Counted from the stretch's first letter, positions 31,327 through 44,229 are shown. The stretch is 64,000 nt of DNA from Gammaproteobacteria bacterium (GCA_014762495.1 JABURT010000070.1:1-64000); one strand, 5' to 3'. Numbers and translations are program-made. Notes: generated from the sequence alone by a model not told the origin.

Positions 31327-32967
31327 CTAGGGAAGGTCCACTATCACCAATGCACTACTACCCGCAAGAATGGCGGTGCCTTCATCACGCGACAATATCA
31401 TCTGCACCCCAGTTCCCGGAGAGGCCATGGGCGTAACTGGAGTGGCCGGGGGAGGTGAAGCTAAACTGATATCATATGCCTCAATATCACCGGCCCGGTA
31501 GATATAGGCTGTGTTCCCATCATAGGAAAGTGCCATCGCATCTATCGTTCCACTCCCTGGAATTGTGGATTGAGAGTTATATCCTAAGCCACTGTCTTTA
31601 TAAACATTGTAGCCAGATGCGATCACTGTCCCATCTCCATCCAGAGCAACCGGGTCCGCACTGGCACTAGAGAAGCTGATAAAGGAACGGTTCATCGAAT
31701 CGTAGAAGCGTGGATCATAAGTGTCCGTCAGAAATACCCTATCTCCCGTTGCGGAACCATAGACCTCTGGGGAACGCAGACCATTGTCCGGATATGTAAA
31801 CAGGTTAGACGAGGCTTCCACAGTATTAGAAGCCGGGTCATAGAGGTAGAAGTCCCGAACGTAAGAGGTATTGTTATTAACCGCCATGATACGACCATCA
31901 CTAGTGTGAGCCACTCGGTCCAAACAGGCATCGTATGATGAGCAGTTCAATGTACCTGTGAAAGGTGTATATGCTTGAGTGGAACCCTGCAAGAGCATGG
32001 TATCGGGATTCACTTCATAAACAAAGTTGTCATTCTTAACCATGATCAGGGTAGAGCCGTCGGTCGAGAGAGCGACGTCAGCAATGGTAGTGCCGCTTAG
32101 TGATAGAGTCGTAGGTGTCGCATCCCAGCTAGAGCCATTGTAAGTATATTTCTCCAAACGATTGTCGATGGCATTCACCGCATAGATTGCACGGCGCTCG
32201 TCGTCAAAAAGCACCTTGCGCGGTGGAGCGGAATTATAGGCGATGGATGCGTCGGCATAGTTAGTCGTACTGATTACTTTCAAAGTGGCTGAGGAGGGAA
32301 AGTTCACAGAAGATCCACTAACGGTAACTTCGTAACCCTGCGGTTGTGCAAATAAGGAAGGTGTATCGACAGTAATAGTTGTATCGTTGACCACGGTAGC
32401 ATTGGTACCGGGGGTTCCGCCAAAGCTGACTGTTGGGATCGTAGTACCGAAATTGGTGAAGCCGCCGCCTCGAATGGTCACCGTCTGGGTCTGTCCCGAG
32501 ACCGTGACATAAGGCGAAACCTGGCTCACGGCGGGTGTGCCGGCTTCCACGGTGTAAGTGACGGAGACGGAGTTAGTGTGACCACCCGATGTGATTGCGA
32601 TACTGCCGGTGTGGGTGCCAATACCCAACACATCGGGATCAGGGACCGGTACGGTAACGTAAATCTTTGTATCGTCACTGCTCAGCGTACAGGCAAGGTT
32701 CGCTTCGTTTCCGCCCGCACATGAACTGCTGGCTCCAAAATCGATGGCGTTACCTGAAGCAATGATATCGGGCACTGCGGCATTGGCTTCATTGGCCGTA
32801 ATGGTCAGGGTCTTGCTAGCGGGCGCAGTACCGTCTATCTGCGCGCTAAAACTGAGACTGCCGGGAGAGACGGAGAAGGGACCGCCTGATTCGCCGCCAC
32901 AGGCACTCATTAAGACAGCGAAGGCGAGCAGTGATATCGAACGAAGTATCGTCCTTGAAATATTCAT
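31327..32967 (-). CDS. lipoprotein with IPT/TIG domain and beta-propeller-like repeats
   Basis: A 546-aa predicted lipoprotein with lipobox LMSAC (C23). An N-terminal Ig-like region (about 30-145) is followed by an IPT/TIG domain (about 148-235, SQVSPYVTVSGQTQTVTIRGGGF) and a C-terminal region of WD/YVTN-like repeats (DDERRAIYAVNAIDNRLEKY, ALSTDGSTLIMV, ALSYDGNTAYIYRA), which probably form a beta propeller. It is likely surface or periplasmic. A perfect CRP-like palindrome lies about 82 bp upstream. The function is unknown. Confidence 0.75.
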   Translation of the reverse strand: MNISRTILRSISLLAFAVLMSACGGESGGPFSVSPGSLSFSAQIDGTAPASKTLTITANEANAAVPDIIASGNAIDFGASSSCAGGNEANLACTLSSDDTKIYVTVPVPDPDVLGIGTHTGSIAITSGGHTNSVSVTYTVEAGTPAVSQVSPYVTVSGQTQTVTIRGGGFTNFGTTIPTVSFGGTPGTNATVVNDTTITVDTPSLFAQPQGYEVTVSGSSVNFPSSATLKVISTTNYADASIAYNSAPPRKVLFDDERRAIYAVNAIDNRLEKYTYNGSSWDATPTTLSLSGTTIADVALSTDGSTLIMVKNDNFVYEVNPDTMLLQGSTQAYTPFTGTLNCSSYDACLDRVAHTSDGRIMAVNNNTSYVRDFYLYDPASNTVEASSNLFTYPDNGLRSPEVYGSATGDRVFLTDTYDPRFYDSMNRSFISFSSASADPVALDGDGTVIASGYNVYKDSGLGYNSQSTIPGSGTIDAMALSYDGNTAYIYRAGDIEAYDISLASPPPATPVTPMASPGTGVQMILSRDEGTAILAGSSALVIVDLP

Positions 32968-33048
32968 AATGGAAATTCTCGTGATCTACAGGATTTTTTT
33001 TGTTGTAGATAGAATATCCATATATCCAAGGTAGAACCCGGCTAAATA

Positions 33049-33064
33049 TGTGATGCCAGTCACA
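33049..33064 (-). promoter_or_regulatory. CRP/Vfr-like operator
   Basis: TGTGATGCCAGTCACA: both half-sites TGTGA and TCACA match the cAMP-receptor-protein consensus, with the correct 6-bp spacer. It is placed 82-97 bp before the start of the IPT/TIG lipoprotein gene, a distance suitable for activation. Confidence 0.6.
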
Positions 33065-33108
33065 ACGCTTCGACAGTCTAATTAGCCTTCAGCTAATCAC
33101 ACGCAGAG

Positions 33109-34458
33109 CTATTTACCAATACAGAAGCTTTCGAAGATACGCCCCAGCAGGTCATCGGAGGTGAATTCGCCGGTGATCTCGGACAGGGCCTGCTGGGCCT
33201 GGCGCAACTCCTCGGCCACCAGTTCTCCCGCGCCAAATTTGAGCTGCTCCCCGGCGGAGTTCACAAATCCTTCGGCGCGTCTCAGCGCATCGAGGTGACG
33301 CCGCCGGGCCATGATGCTGCCTTCCCCGGCGCTCTGGTAGCCCATGCAGGCCTTGAAGTGATCGCGCAGACGCTCCACGCCGTCGCCCAACTTGGCCGAT
33401 AGCCAAAGGGTATGTGAGTCTTCGCTGACCTCCTCGCCCGCGGCATGACCAGAGAGATCGATCTTGTTGCGCACCAGCGTCATCCCAATCCCCTCGGGAA
33501 GGTTGTCCAGAAGAGACTGGTCTTCCTGTGTGATCCCTTGCTGGTCATCCACCACCAGCAGGATGCGATCGGCCTTAGCCATTTCATCCCGCGCGCGTTG
33601 GATCCCGATCCGCTCCACCTCGTCACTGCCCTCACGCAGGCCGGCGGTATCGATGATGTGCAGGGGCATCCCATCGATGTGGATCTGCTCACGCAGTACA
33701 TCGCGGGTGGTCCCGGGGATATCGGTGACGATAGCCGACTCGCGCCCGGCCAGGGCATTGAGCAGGCTCGACTTGCCGGCATTGGGGCGACCGGCGATCA
33801 CCACGTTCATGCCCTCTCGCATCAGGCTGCCCTGTTGAGCATCGAGTAAGATCGTCTCAAGATCGCCAGTTATACTCGCCTGATCACGGGTGATCGTCTC
33901 ATCAGCGAGGAAGTCGATCTCCTCCTCGGGAAAATCAATGGCCGACTCGACATACATGCGCAGGTGAATCAATTGCTCCACCAGTTCATGGATACGGCGG
34001 GAAAAGTCGCCCTGCAGGGAGCGTAGGGCAGAGCGTGCCGCCTGCACCGAGGAGGCATCGATCAGATCGGCAATCGCCTCGGCCTGGGCCAGGTCCAGCT
34101 TGTCATTGAGAAAGGCACGCTGCGAAAACTCGCCCGGGGCGGCGAGGCGGGCACCCAGGGCCAGTACCCGTTCCAGCAACAGGTCCAGCACCACCGGACC
34201 GCCGTGGGCCTGAAGCTCGAGTACGTCTTCGCCGGTGAAGGAGTGGGGGGCAACGAACCAGAGGGCGATCCCTTCGTCCAGGACACCTTCATTTTCATCG
34301 AGAAAGGGAAGATATTCGGCACGACGGACCTCGGGCAGACGGCCCAGAACCTTGATGGCAATCTCCGCGCTAGCCGGTCCGGAGATGCGCACAATACCAA
34401 CACCGCCCCGACCCGGCGGGGTGGCGATGGCGGCAATGGTGTCGGTCTTGTTTTGCAT
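33109..34458 (-). CDS. mnmE: tRNA modification GTPase MnmE (TrmE)
   Basis: A 449-aa partner of MnmG in U34 modification. An N-terminal tetrahydrofolate-binding domain ([21 protein letters not shown]) is followed by a helical domain and an inserted G domain with GRPNAGKSS (G1), DIPGTTRD (G2/G3 region) and NKID (G4). The C terminus is FCIGK, with the essential Cys. The start codon lies directly behind a strong hairpin with a T-rich tail, and no good ribosome binding site is visible. Downstream, ATTAGC/GCTAAT (33081-33097) can form a weak hairpin. Confidence 0.98.
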   Translation of the reverse strand: MQNKTDTIAAIATPPGRGGVGIVRISGPASAEIAIKVLGRLPEVRRAEYLPFLDENEGVLDEGIALWFVAPHSFTGEDVLELQAHGGPVVLDLLLERVLALGARLAAPGEFSQRAFLNDKLDLAQAEAIADLIDASSVQAARSALRSLQGDFSRRIHELVEQLIHLRMYVESAIDFPEEEIDFLADETITRDQASITGDLETILLDAQQGSLMREGMNVVIAGRPNAGKSSLLNALAGRESAIVTDIPGTTRDVLREQIHIDGMPLHIIDTAGLREGSDEVERIGIQRARDEMAKADRILLVVDDQQGITQEDQSLLDNLPEGIGMTLVRNKIDLSGHAAGEEVSEDSHTLWLSAKLGDGVERLRDHFKACMGYQSAGEGSIMARRRHLDALRRAEGFVNSAGEQLKFGAGELVAEELRQAQQALSEITGEFTSDDLLGRIFESFCIGK

Positions 34459-34463
34459 CTCGG

Positions 34464-34494
34464 AATCAAACAGGGCGGAGATGACTCCGCCCTG
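34464..34494 (-). terminator. strong hairpin between yidC and mnmE
   Basis: CAGGGCGGAG and CTCCGCCCTG form a perfect 10-bp stem with a 4-nt loop, followed by TTTGATT on the minus strand. It starts 3 nt past the yidC stop and its tail ends 5 nt before the mnmE ATG. It looks like an intrinsic terminator or attenuator. Confidence 0.7.
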
Positions 34495-34497
34495 AGT

Positions 34498-36180
34498 TTA
34501 GTGCCCGGCCTTCTCCACCTCTTTGGTGATGAAGTACTGCTGAATGTTCTGCAGGATGCCGTTCACCGTCCAGTACAGGACCAGGCCGGCGGGGAAGAAC
34601 AGGAACAGGACACTGACGAAGATCGGCATGAACATCATGATCTTCTCCTGGATGGGATCGGTCGGTGCCGGGTTCAGCTTGAACTGGATGTACATACTGA
34701 TGCCGTTGAGGATAGGCAGCACGAAATAGGGATCCTTGAGCGAGAGGTCTTTATACCAAAGGATCCAGTCGGCCTGACGTAGCTCGACCGATTCCAGCAG
34801 GACCCAGTAGAAGGCTATGAATATGGGCATCTGGATCAGGATGGGCAGGCAGCCACCGAAGGGATTGACCTTCTCCTTCTTCCACAGCTCCATCATGGCC
34901 TGTTGGAAGCCCTGCTTGTTATCGCCATAACGCTCCTTGAGCTGCTGGATACGCGGATTGAGTTTGCGCATCTTGGCCATGGAGTGAAAGCTCTTGGCCT
35001 GCAGGCGGTAGAAGACGGCCTTGATCAGGATGGTCATGATGATAATGGCCCAGCCCCAGTTACCGACCCAACCGTGGATCCAGTCGAGTAACCAGAACAG
35101 CGGGTCGGCAATGATGGTGGTAAAGCCATAGTCGACCGTCAGGTGCAGATTGGGGGCCACCTCTTTGAGCAGGTCCTGGACCTTGGGACCGATAAACATC
35201 TCGTAGCCGAACTGCGTGCTTTCGCCGGCATTGAGCTTGTGTTGCTGGGTCTCGATCATGCCGATGGCATAGCGATCACCGTCCGCCTTCAGGCTGTAAA
35301 AGCGGTTGGTCTCGTCCTGCTCGGGGATCATGGCCACCAGGAAGTAATGCTGGATCATCGCGGCCCAACCACCCTGCAAGGTGGTGTCCAGGTTGCGATC
35401 TTCCATGTCGCCAAAGTCATACTTTTCGTAACTAACAGCCTCGTCCTGAAGCTTGTTGAAACCGGAATAGACGGCACCGGTATAGACCGGCAGCATTCCC
35501 AGACCTGTCTGCATCTCGACTTCGGAGCGCTGCAGCTGACGGTACATATAGGCCTGCCAGGGCTGTGTTCCGGTGTTGGTGACTTCGTAACGCACATCCA
35601 CCTGATAACTGCCGCGTTCGAAACGGTAGACCTTGTCCACCTTCACGCCACTGTCACCGGTCCAGCTCAGGACCACTTCAAGGGCATCCTCGCCCTCGCC
35701 AAGTTCGTACTCGGTTTTCTCGGTCTTGTATATGGCGTGGTGATCGGGCGCCTGGATATTACTCTTGGCCGGCGCCACCAGTCCGCTTTGTGCAATGAAG
35801 GTATCTTCCCCTTCGCCCATAAGGCGGAACGGGACGTCTGGCTTGTCGACGGAAACGGGGTATTGCGGTAACAGGGCCTGGCGAATATCGCCGCCGACGG
35901 TATCGATCTCGATATCCAGTACATCGGTATGGATATGTACGCGCTGGCGAGACTGCAGAGAATCTTCCACGATCTGGGCCGGAGTGTCGCCGCGAGTCTC
36001 CGGTGCCGCGGGTGCATCCTTGGCCGGTTCGGGGATACCCTGGTTCTGAGCCGCCGATGTGGATTGTGTCTGGCTGACCTGGGTGGGCGACTGCGAGCCG
36101 TAATCGGCTTCCCACTGCTGATAAATTAATAAGAGTATGAAGGCCAAGGCGGCCCACAAAAGCATATTCTTGAGTTCCAT
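34498..36180 (-). CDS. yidC: membrane protein insertase YidC
   Basis: A 560-aa inner-membrane insertase and chaperone acting with or without SecYEG. It has an N-terminal membrane anchor (residues about 5-22), a large periplasmic beta domain (about 55-340), and five C-terminal helices with LNPRIQQLKERYGDNKQGFQQAMMELWKKEKVNPFGGCLP in the cytoplasmic loop. It is of the Gram-negative type. It lies 3 nt behind yidD. Confidence 0.98.
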   Translation of the reverse strand: MELKNMLLWAALAFILLLIYQQWEADYGSQSPTQVSQTQSTSAAQNQGIPEPAKDAPAAPETRGDTPAQIVEDSLQSRQRVHIHTDVLDIEIDTVGGDIRQALLPQYPVSVDKPDVPFRLMGEGEDTFIAQSGLVAPAKSNIQAPDHHAIYKTEKTEYELGEGEDALEVVLSWTGDSGVKVDKVYRFERGSYQVDVRYEVTNTGTQPWQAYMYRQLQRSEVEMQTGLGMLPVYTGAVYSGFNKLQDEAVSYEKYDFGDMEDRNLDTTLQGGWAAMIQHYFLVAMIPEQDETNRFYSLKADGDRYAIGMIETQQHKLNAGESTQFGYEMFIGPKVQDLLKEVAPNLHLTVDYGFTTIIADPLFWLLDWIHGWVGNWGWAIIIMTILIKAVFYRLQAKSFHSMAKMRKLNPRIQQLKERYGDNKQGFQQAMMELWKKEKVNPFGGCLPILIQMPIFIAFYWVLLESVELRQADWILWYKDLSLKDPYFVLPILNGISMYIQFKLNPAPTDPIQEKIMMFMPIFVSVLFLFFPAGLVLYWTVNGILQNIQQYFITKEVEKAGH

Positions 36181-36183
36181 GAT

Positions 36184-36405
36184 TTACTCTTTTTTGTCTG
36201 GAACGTGATCCACGCCACCCTCATGCCAGGGGTGACAACGACTGATACGGCGTGTGGCCATCCACAGGCCACGCATTACACCGTGGCGCTCGACCGCGGT
36301 CTGGGCGTATTCCGAGCAGGTCGGATAGAACCGACAATTATTACCGAGAAAGGGGCTGATTAGATAGCGATAGACGCCAATTAATTTGCTTACAATTGTG
36401 CGCAT
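36184..36405 (-). CDS. yidD: membrane protein insertion efficiency factor YidD
   Basis: A 73-aa small amphipathic protein with the conserved RFYPTCSEYA, CHPWHEGGVDHVP pattern. It assists YidC-dependent insertion. It overlaps the end of rnpA by 16 nt and is followed 3 nt later by yidC, the usual arrangement. Confidence 0.95.
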   Translation of the reverse strand: MRTIVSKLIGVYRYLISPFLGNNCRFYPTCSEYAQTAVERHGVMRGLWMATRRISRCHPWHEGGVDHVPDKKE

Positions 36406-36755
36406 CGGCGGAGGATCCGTTGCCAGTGACGCTCGAGGCTCTGGCGGATTGCGAGATTGGGTTCTGACTTGATGCCGGCGCGGGCCATTACCACGATATC
36501 GAGCCCTTGTAGTTGTGTTTGATTCTGACGGAAGCTTTCCCGTATCTGGCGCTTAACGCGGTTGCGATCGACGGCCAGTTTGAGGTGTTTCTTGCTTATG
36601 GCCAGGCCCAGCCTGGCGTGCTCCATCGAATTGGGCTTGGCAAAAACGGTCAACATTGAATCCCCGGATCGAACGGCATCTTGAAAGACCCGTTTGAATT
36701 CGCCCGGCTTTAGCAGTCGCTTGTGCCGGGCGAAATCGCCAGTAAGCCCAATCAA
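36390..36755 (-). CDS. rnpA: ribonuclease P protein component RnpA
   Basis: A 121-aa basic protein subunit of RNase P, which matures tRNA 5' ends. The signature RNRVKRQIRESFR is present. The start is a TTG at 36755, 6 nt after rpmH; the segment FARHKRLLKPGEFKRVF then aligns with the family N terminus. Confidence 0.95.
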   Translation of the reverse strand: MIGLTGDFARHKRLLKPGEFKRVFQDAVRSGDSMLTVFAKPNSMEHARLGLAISKKHLKLAVDRNRVKRQIRESFRQNQTQLQGLDIVVMARAGIKSEPNLAIRQSLERHWQRILRRCAQL

Positions 36756-36761
36756 CTCGAC

Positions 36762-36896
36762 TTATGCAGACAGGCGCTTGCGGCCCTTGGCACGGCGACG
36801 CTTAAGCACAAGGCGACCGGCTTTGGTCTTCATGCGTGCACGAAAACCGTGGGTGCGCTTGCGCTTGAGATTACTGGGCTGGAATGTCCTCTTCAT
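36762..36896 (-). CDS. rpmH: 50S ribosomal protein L34
   Basis: 44 aa, the very conserved [22 protein letters not shown] start. The ATG at 36896 is the real start; upstream in-frame residues are non-coding. It is the first gene of the rpmH-rnpA-yidD-yidC run, divergent from dnaA. Confidence 0.98.
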   Translation of the reverse strand: MKRTFQPSNLKRKRTHGFRARMKTKAGRLVLKRRRAKGRKRLSA

Positions 36897-36941
36897 GACA
36901 ATAATTTCCCGGAACTTGCAGTTAAAGACTGAAAAAAGCGA

Positions 36942-36977
36942 ACCCGCAAATGTACTGGCGCATCCGCTTCCTGTCAA
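36942..36977 (-). promoter_or_regulatory. sigma-70 promoter of rpmH
   Basis: Minus-strand -35 TTGACA (36972-36977) and -10 TACATT (36949-36954) with 17-bp spacing, about 50 bp before the rpmH start. Confidence 0.8.
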
Positions 36978-36998
36978 TAAGAAATGATTGAAAAAGGG

Positions 36999-37007
36999 TG
37001 TGGATAA
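36999..37007 (-). promoter_or_regulatory. DnaA box in the rpmH-dnaA gap
   Basis: TTATCCACA on the minus strand, a perfect consensus, between the rpmH promoter and the dnaA start. It is likely used for DnaA autoregulation or as part of a bipartite origin. Confidence 0.7.
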
Positions 37008-37077
37008 CTTTTGCCCACAGCGGTAGACTCCTCGATCCAATTGCATTGCCCACACACCCAAGTAGAACGAGAACAAC

Positions 37078-38421
37078 GTGTCCGACACCCTTTGGAACAA
37101 GTGCCTCGAGCGGCTTCAGGGCGAATTGAGCCCACAGCAGTTCAACACCTGGCTACGACCCCTGCATGCCCGCGAAGACAATGCCGGTCTCTATCTACTT
37201 GCCCCCAATAATTTCGTACGCGACTGGGTCAACGACAATGTCATGCCCCGGCTACAGGAACTGCTCGGTGAATACAGCGGCGAGAGCGACAACAAGCGCA
37301 TTCGCCTGGAGGTTGGCAGTCATAGCGAACCTGCTGAGGCCTCTGCAGCCACTACTACGGCAAGGGGTGTCTCCGTTCAGCCCTCGCCCGCGGCGCAGGT
37401 CAAATCCCGACTCAATCCCGATTTCTGTTTTAATAATTTCGTTGACGGTAAGTCCAACCAGCTGGCGCGTGCAGCCGCCGTACAGGTGGCCGAACACGCC
37501 GGCAGCGCCTATAACCCACTTTTTATTTACGGCGGAGTGGGACTGGGCAAGACCCACCTGATGCAGGCAATCGGCCACAAGATCCTGGAACTCAAACCCG
37601 ATGCCAAGGTGGTCTATCTGCATTCCGAGCGTTTCGTGCAGGACATGATCAAGGCCCTGCAACACAACACCATCAATGAATTCAAACGCTATTACCGCTC
37701 GGTGGATGCCTTGCTCATCGACGACATCCAGTTCTTCGCCGGCAAGGAACGTTCACAGGAAGAGTTCTTTCATACCTTCAACGCCCTGCTCGAAGGTCAG
37801 CAACAGATCATCCTCACCTCGGATCGTTTCCCCAAGGAGGTGGAAGGCGTCGAGGAACGACTCAAGTCACGCTTCGGCTGGGGGCTGACCGTTGCCATCG
37901 AACCACCAGAGCTGGAGACGCGTGTCGCGATTCTCATGAGCAAGGCCCTGCAATCGCGTATCGATCTGCCCAACGAGGTTGCCTTCTTTATCGCCAAGCG
38001 GATCCGTTCCAACGTGCGCGAGCTGGAAGGGGCCTTGAAACGCGTCATGGCCCATGCCCGTTTCACCGGTCGCGACATCACCATGGAGACAACCCGCGAG
38101 GCACTTAAGGACCTCCTGGCCCTGCAGGACAAACAGGTCTCCATCGAAAACATTCAGAAGACGGTGGCCGACTATTACAAGATCCGCATCGCGGATCTGC
38201 TGTCCAAGCGCCGCACCCGTTCCATCACCCGACCCAGGCAGGTGGCCATGGCACTGGCCAAGGAACTCACCAACCATAGCCTGCCCGAAATCGGCGATGC
38301 CTTCGGTGGACGCGACCACACCACGGTCCTGCACGCCTGCAAGAAGGTGGCCGAGCTACGAGATGAGGACAACAAGATCCATGAAGATTACGATAATCTG
38401 CACAGGACCTTAACAAGTTGA
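37078..38421 (+). CDS. dnaA: chromosomal replication initiator DnaA
   Basis: A 447-aa AAA+ initiator. Domain I ([25 protein letters not shown]) interacts with helicase. A short linker follows. The AAA+ core has [10 protein letters not shown] (Walker A) and LLIDDIQF (Walker B). The C-terminal DNA-binding domain IV has the signature [14 protein letters not shown]. The start is GTG at 37078. It is followed by the probable oriC and dnaN. Confidence 0.98.
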   Translation: MSDTLWNKCLERLQGELSPQQFNTWLRPLHAREDNAGLYLLAPNNFVRDWVNDNVMPRLQELLGEYSGESDNKRIRLEVGSHSEPAEASAATTTARGVSVQPSPAAQVKSRLNPDFCFNNFVDGKSNQLARAAAVQVAEHAGSAYNPLFIYGGVGLGKTHLMQAIGHKILELKPDAKVVYLHSERFVQDMIKALQHNTINEFKRYYRSVDALLIDDIQFFAGKERSQEEFFHTFNALLEGQQQIILTSDRFPKEVEGVEERLKSRFGWGLTVAIEPPELETRVAILMSKALQSRIDLPNEVAFFIAKRIRSNVRELEGALKRVMAHARFTGRDITMETTREALKDLLALQDKQVSIENIQKTVADYYKIRIADLLSKRRTRSITRPRQVAMALAKELTNHSLPEIGDAFGGRDHTTVLHACKKVAELRDEDNKIHEDYDNLHRTLTS

Positions 38422-38642
38422 GGACAAGCCTGTGGATAACACTGTGCATGGTTTTACGGGCCGATTCATGCACAATTTATCCACAGCCTATGAGAACTCT
38501 GTTCACGGGCTTATTGAGTGTAAAAATCGCTCCTAAGTCCCTGAATATATTTTGATACACGATAGTTATTCACAGCCATGGTCGTTGCTAATTACTATCA
38601 CTAATCTTATAAATACTTATAATTTATTAAGAGATCAGGCGA
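38422..38642. other. oriC: probable replication origin oriC (dnaA-dnaN gap)
   Basis: A 221-bp gene-free gap with two perfect DnaA boxes (38431-38439 reverse, 38477-38485 forward) and one near-perfect TTATTCACA (38566-38574). An AT-rich stretch at about 38590-38632 could be the unwinding element. The setting dnaA-oriC-dnaN-recF-gyrB is common in bacteria. A further box lies at 36999, so the rpmH-dnaA gap may contribute. Confidence 0.7.
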
Positions 38643-39743
38643 ATGAAATTTACAATAAGTCGAGAAACCCTGCTCAAGCCATTGCAGATGGTGAACGGTG
38701 TCGTTGAGAAGCGACAAACCATGCCCATCCTCTCCAATATTCTCCTCAATGCCACACCGGAATCCTTGACCCTGACGGGGACGGATCTGGAAGTCGAGAT
38801 GGTGACGCGTACGCAGTTGGAGAACGCCGAACCGGGTGAGGCCACTCTGCCGGCGAGAAAGTTTGCCGATATCTGCCGAGCCCTGCCTGAGGAAGCGATG
38901 ATTGAAATTTCGGTGGAGGGTGACAAGGCGACCCTTCGCTCGGCCAAGAGTCGCTTTACCCTGGCGACCCTGCCTGTGGTGGAGTTTCCCAACGTCGATG
39001 AAATCAATAACCCTTACAGCTTTCAGATCTCACAGAAGTACATGAAAGGGCTTATCGACAAGACGTCCTTTGCCATGGCACAACAGGATGTTCGCTATTA
39101 CCTCAACGGCATGTTGCTCGAGCTGGCCGACAACACCCTGCGGGCCGTGGCCACTGACGGGCATCGCCTGTCCATGAGCGAGGTGGGTACCGAGCACAAC
39201 CCGGAGGAGATGATCCAGGTGATCGTGCCGCGCATGGCGGTCATGGAGCTGTCCCGCATGCTCGAAGACAGTGATGAAATGCTGGAGGTCCAGATAGGCA
39301 GCAATCACATCAAGTTCAGTCTCAATGACGTGACCTTCACCTCCAAGCTCATCGACGGCAAGTTTCCCGACTATGACCGAGTCTTCCCCAAGAACAGCGA
39401 CAAGCAGGTGGTGACCAACCGTATGCTGTTGCGCCAGGCCCTGACCCGTACCTCCATCCTCTCCAACGAAAAGTATCGGGGGATACGCCTGCAACTGAGT
39501 TCCGGTGTGTTGCACACCATGGCCCACAATCCCGAGCAGGAAGAGGCCGAGGAAGAACTGGAGGTCAATTATCAGGGTGGTGAACTGGAGATCGGTTTCA
39601 ATGCCACCTACCTACTCGATGCCCTCAGCGCGGTGGATACCGAAGAGGTCAAGGTTTGGCTGAGTGATCCCAACAGCAGCTGCCTGATACACGGACTGGA
39701 TGACGAACAATCCAAATACGTCATTATGCCGATGCGCCTGTAA
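38643..39743 (+). CDS. dnaN: DNA polymerase III sliding clamp (beta)
   Basis: A 366-aa clamp, the standard length, of three repeated domains, dimerising into a ring that tethers polymerase. It starts MKFTISRETLLKPLQMVNGVVEKRQTMPILSN and ends YVIMPMRL, both typical. It is second in dnaA-dnaN-recF-gyrB. Confidence 0.98.
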   Translation: MKFTISRETLLKPLQMVNGVVEKRQTMPILSNILLNATPESLTLTGTDLEVEMVTRTQLENAEPGEATLPARKFADICRALPEEAMIEISVEGDKATLRSAKSRFTLATLPVVEFPNVDEINNPYSFQISQKYMKGLIDKTSFAMAQQDVRYYLNGMLLELADNTLRAVATDGHRLSMSEVGTEHNPEEMIQVIVPRMAVMELSRMLEDSDEMLEVQIGSNHIKFSLNDVTFTSKLIDGKFPDYDRVFPKNSDKQVVTNRMLLRQALTRTSILSNEKYRGIRLQLSSGVLHTMAHNPEQEEAEEELEVNYQGGELEIGFNATYLLDALSAVDTEEVKVWLSDPNSSCLIHGLDDEQSKYVIMPMRL

Positions 39744-39774
39744 CGGGCGTATCGGTCACTAACGATCCGACTGC

Positions 39775-43300
<3,526 letters not shown>

Positions 43301-43322
43301 CAAAGCGATTCACCCGAAACCG

Positions 43323-43348
43323 AAGCCCGGCATTGTCCGGGCTTTTTT
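43323..43348 (+). terminator. gyrB intrinsic terminator
   Basis: AAGCCCGG and CCGGGCTT form an 8-bp stem with a 6-nt loop, running into TTTTTT. Confidence 0.9.
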
Positions 43349-43359
43349 ATGTCTATCCG

Positions 43360-43375
43360 TGTTCCACGTGGAACA
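43360..43375. other. parS: parS site 3, downstream of gyrB
   Basis: A third perfect TGTTCCACGTGGAACA, 12 bp after the gyrB terminator. Confidence 0.92.
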
Positions 43376-43644
43376 CACAGCCGCCATTGCGTTAAAACCG
43401 CCTGACCCGTGGTCTCTCTGAGGTTATCAACAGATGGCTCGTGTTACACGGATGCGGCTCGGGGAGTCAGGCTCCGAGTTAGATAGCAAAAGTAAGGCCT
43501 TGTAGCCAATAGCGTGAACAGGAAAGCATGGCAATGAATTGGATGAGCCAGATGCCCAGCGATAGGATGGCGGTTATAGTGCTAAGGCACTAACATCAAA
43601 TCATACGTGACCAGCACTGAGCATCTTGCAAAGATTACCTGGGA

Positions 43645-43660
43645 TGTTTCACGTGGAACC
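43645..43660. other. parS: parS-like site 4 (two mismatches)
   Basis: TGTTTCACGTGGAACC differs from the other three at positions 5 and 16. The 5' half matches the Bacillus-type half-site. It lies 18 bp before the membrane-protein start. Confidence 0.7.
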
Positions 43661-43677
43661 AATTATAGGGAGTGATT

Positions 43678-44229
43678 ATGGAACAAGGATTCAGTCGTTT
43701 TTTATGGCGTGTCACCGCCAGCCACACACTCACCTATTTCATCTTCGGACTGCTGGCAGCCAGCCTGTTCGACTATCGAAGCTGGTTCGAAACGGAGTCC
43801 TTGAAGGGATTCATGGTGTCGATGGATGCCCCGCAGGTCGCCGCCGGTCCGGCCTTGCAATTGCTTCGAGGTGTCCTCTTCGCCCTGGTGCTCTGGCCGA
43901 TCCATCAAGCCTTCCTGCAGCCTGAGCGCGGCTGGCTTTATCTCTGGATACTATTTATAGGTCTTGCCATTCTGGGAACGGCCGGTCCATCACCCGGCTC
44001 TATCGAAGGTGTGATCTATACTCAACTGCCCTTGTTCTATAACGTCTTCGGTTTGCCCGAAGTCCTCCTGCAAACACTGGCCTTCAGCCTTATGCTTACG
44101 CAGTGGTATCGACATCCCACACCCTGGTGGAATCGCATCATGATCCCTGCCATCGTGTTGATAGTTTTAATGAGTCTGCTGGGTTATATGGTGGCAGCCG
44201 GTGTGATCGAGGTGCCTGCAGGAAACTAG
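43678..44229 (+). CDS. small multi-pass membrane protein, unknown function
   Basis: A 183-aa hydrophobic protein with about four or five membrane helices (SHTLTYFIFGLLAASLF; LLRGVLFALVLWPI; GWLYLWILFIGLAILG; VLIVLMSLLGYMVAAG). The ATG at 43678 has GGGAG 5-6 nt upstream; a GTG at 43672 would remove that spacing. It is a lone gene between gyrB and the convergent fbp gene, sharing a terminator with it. I do not recognise the family. Confidence 0.7.
   Translation: MEQGFSRFLWRVTASHTLTYFIFGLLAASLFDYRSWFETESLKGFMVSMDAPQVAAGPALQLLRGVLFALVLWPIHQAFLQPERGWLYLWILFIGLAILGTAGPSPGSIEGVIYTQLPLFYNVFGLPEVLLQTLAFSLMLTQWYRHPTPWWNRIMIPAIVLIVLMSLLGYMVAAGVIEVPAGN

Larger units (their letters stand above)
43301..43677. 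other. gene-free gap after gyrB with terminator and parS sites
   Basis: A 377-bp gap. It holds the gyrB terminator, parS sites 3 and 4, a DnaA-box variant TTATCAACA at 43424-43432 and a small AGTGC/GCACT hairpin near 43580. No coding frame of merit is seen. Confidence 0.6.

Noticed and set aside
43424-43432. TTATCAACA as a DnaA box after gyrB
   Set aside because: It has one mismatch at a discriminating position and stands alone, so it is only mentioned and not called as a site.
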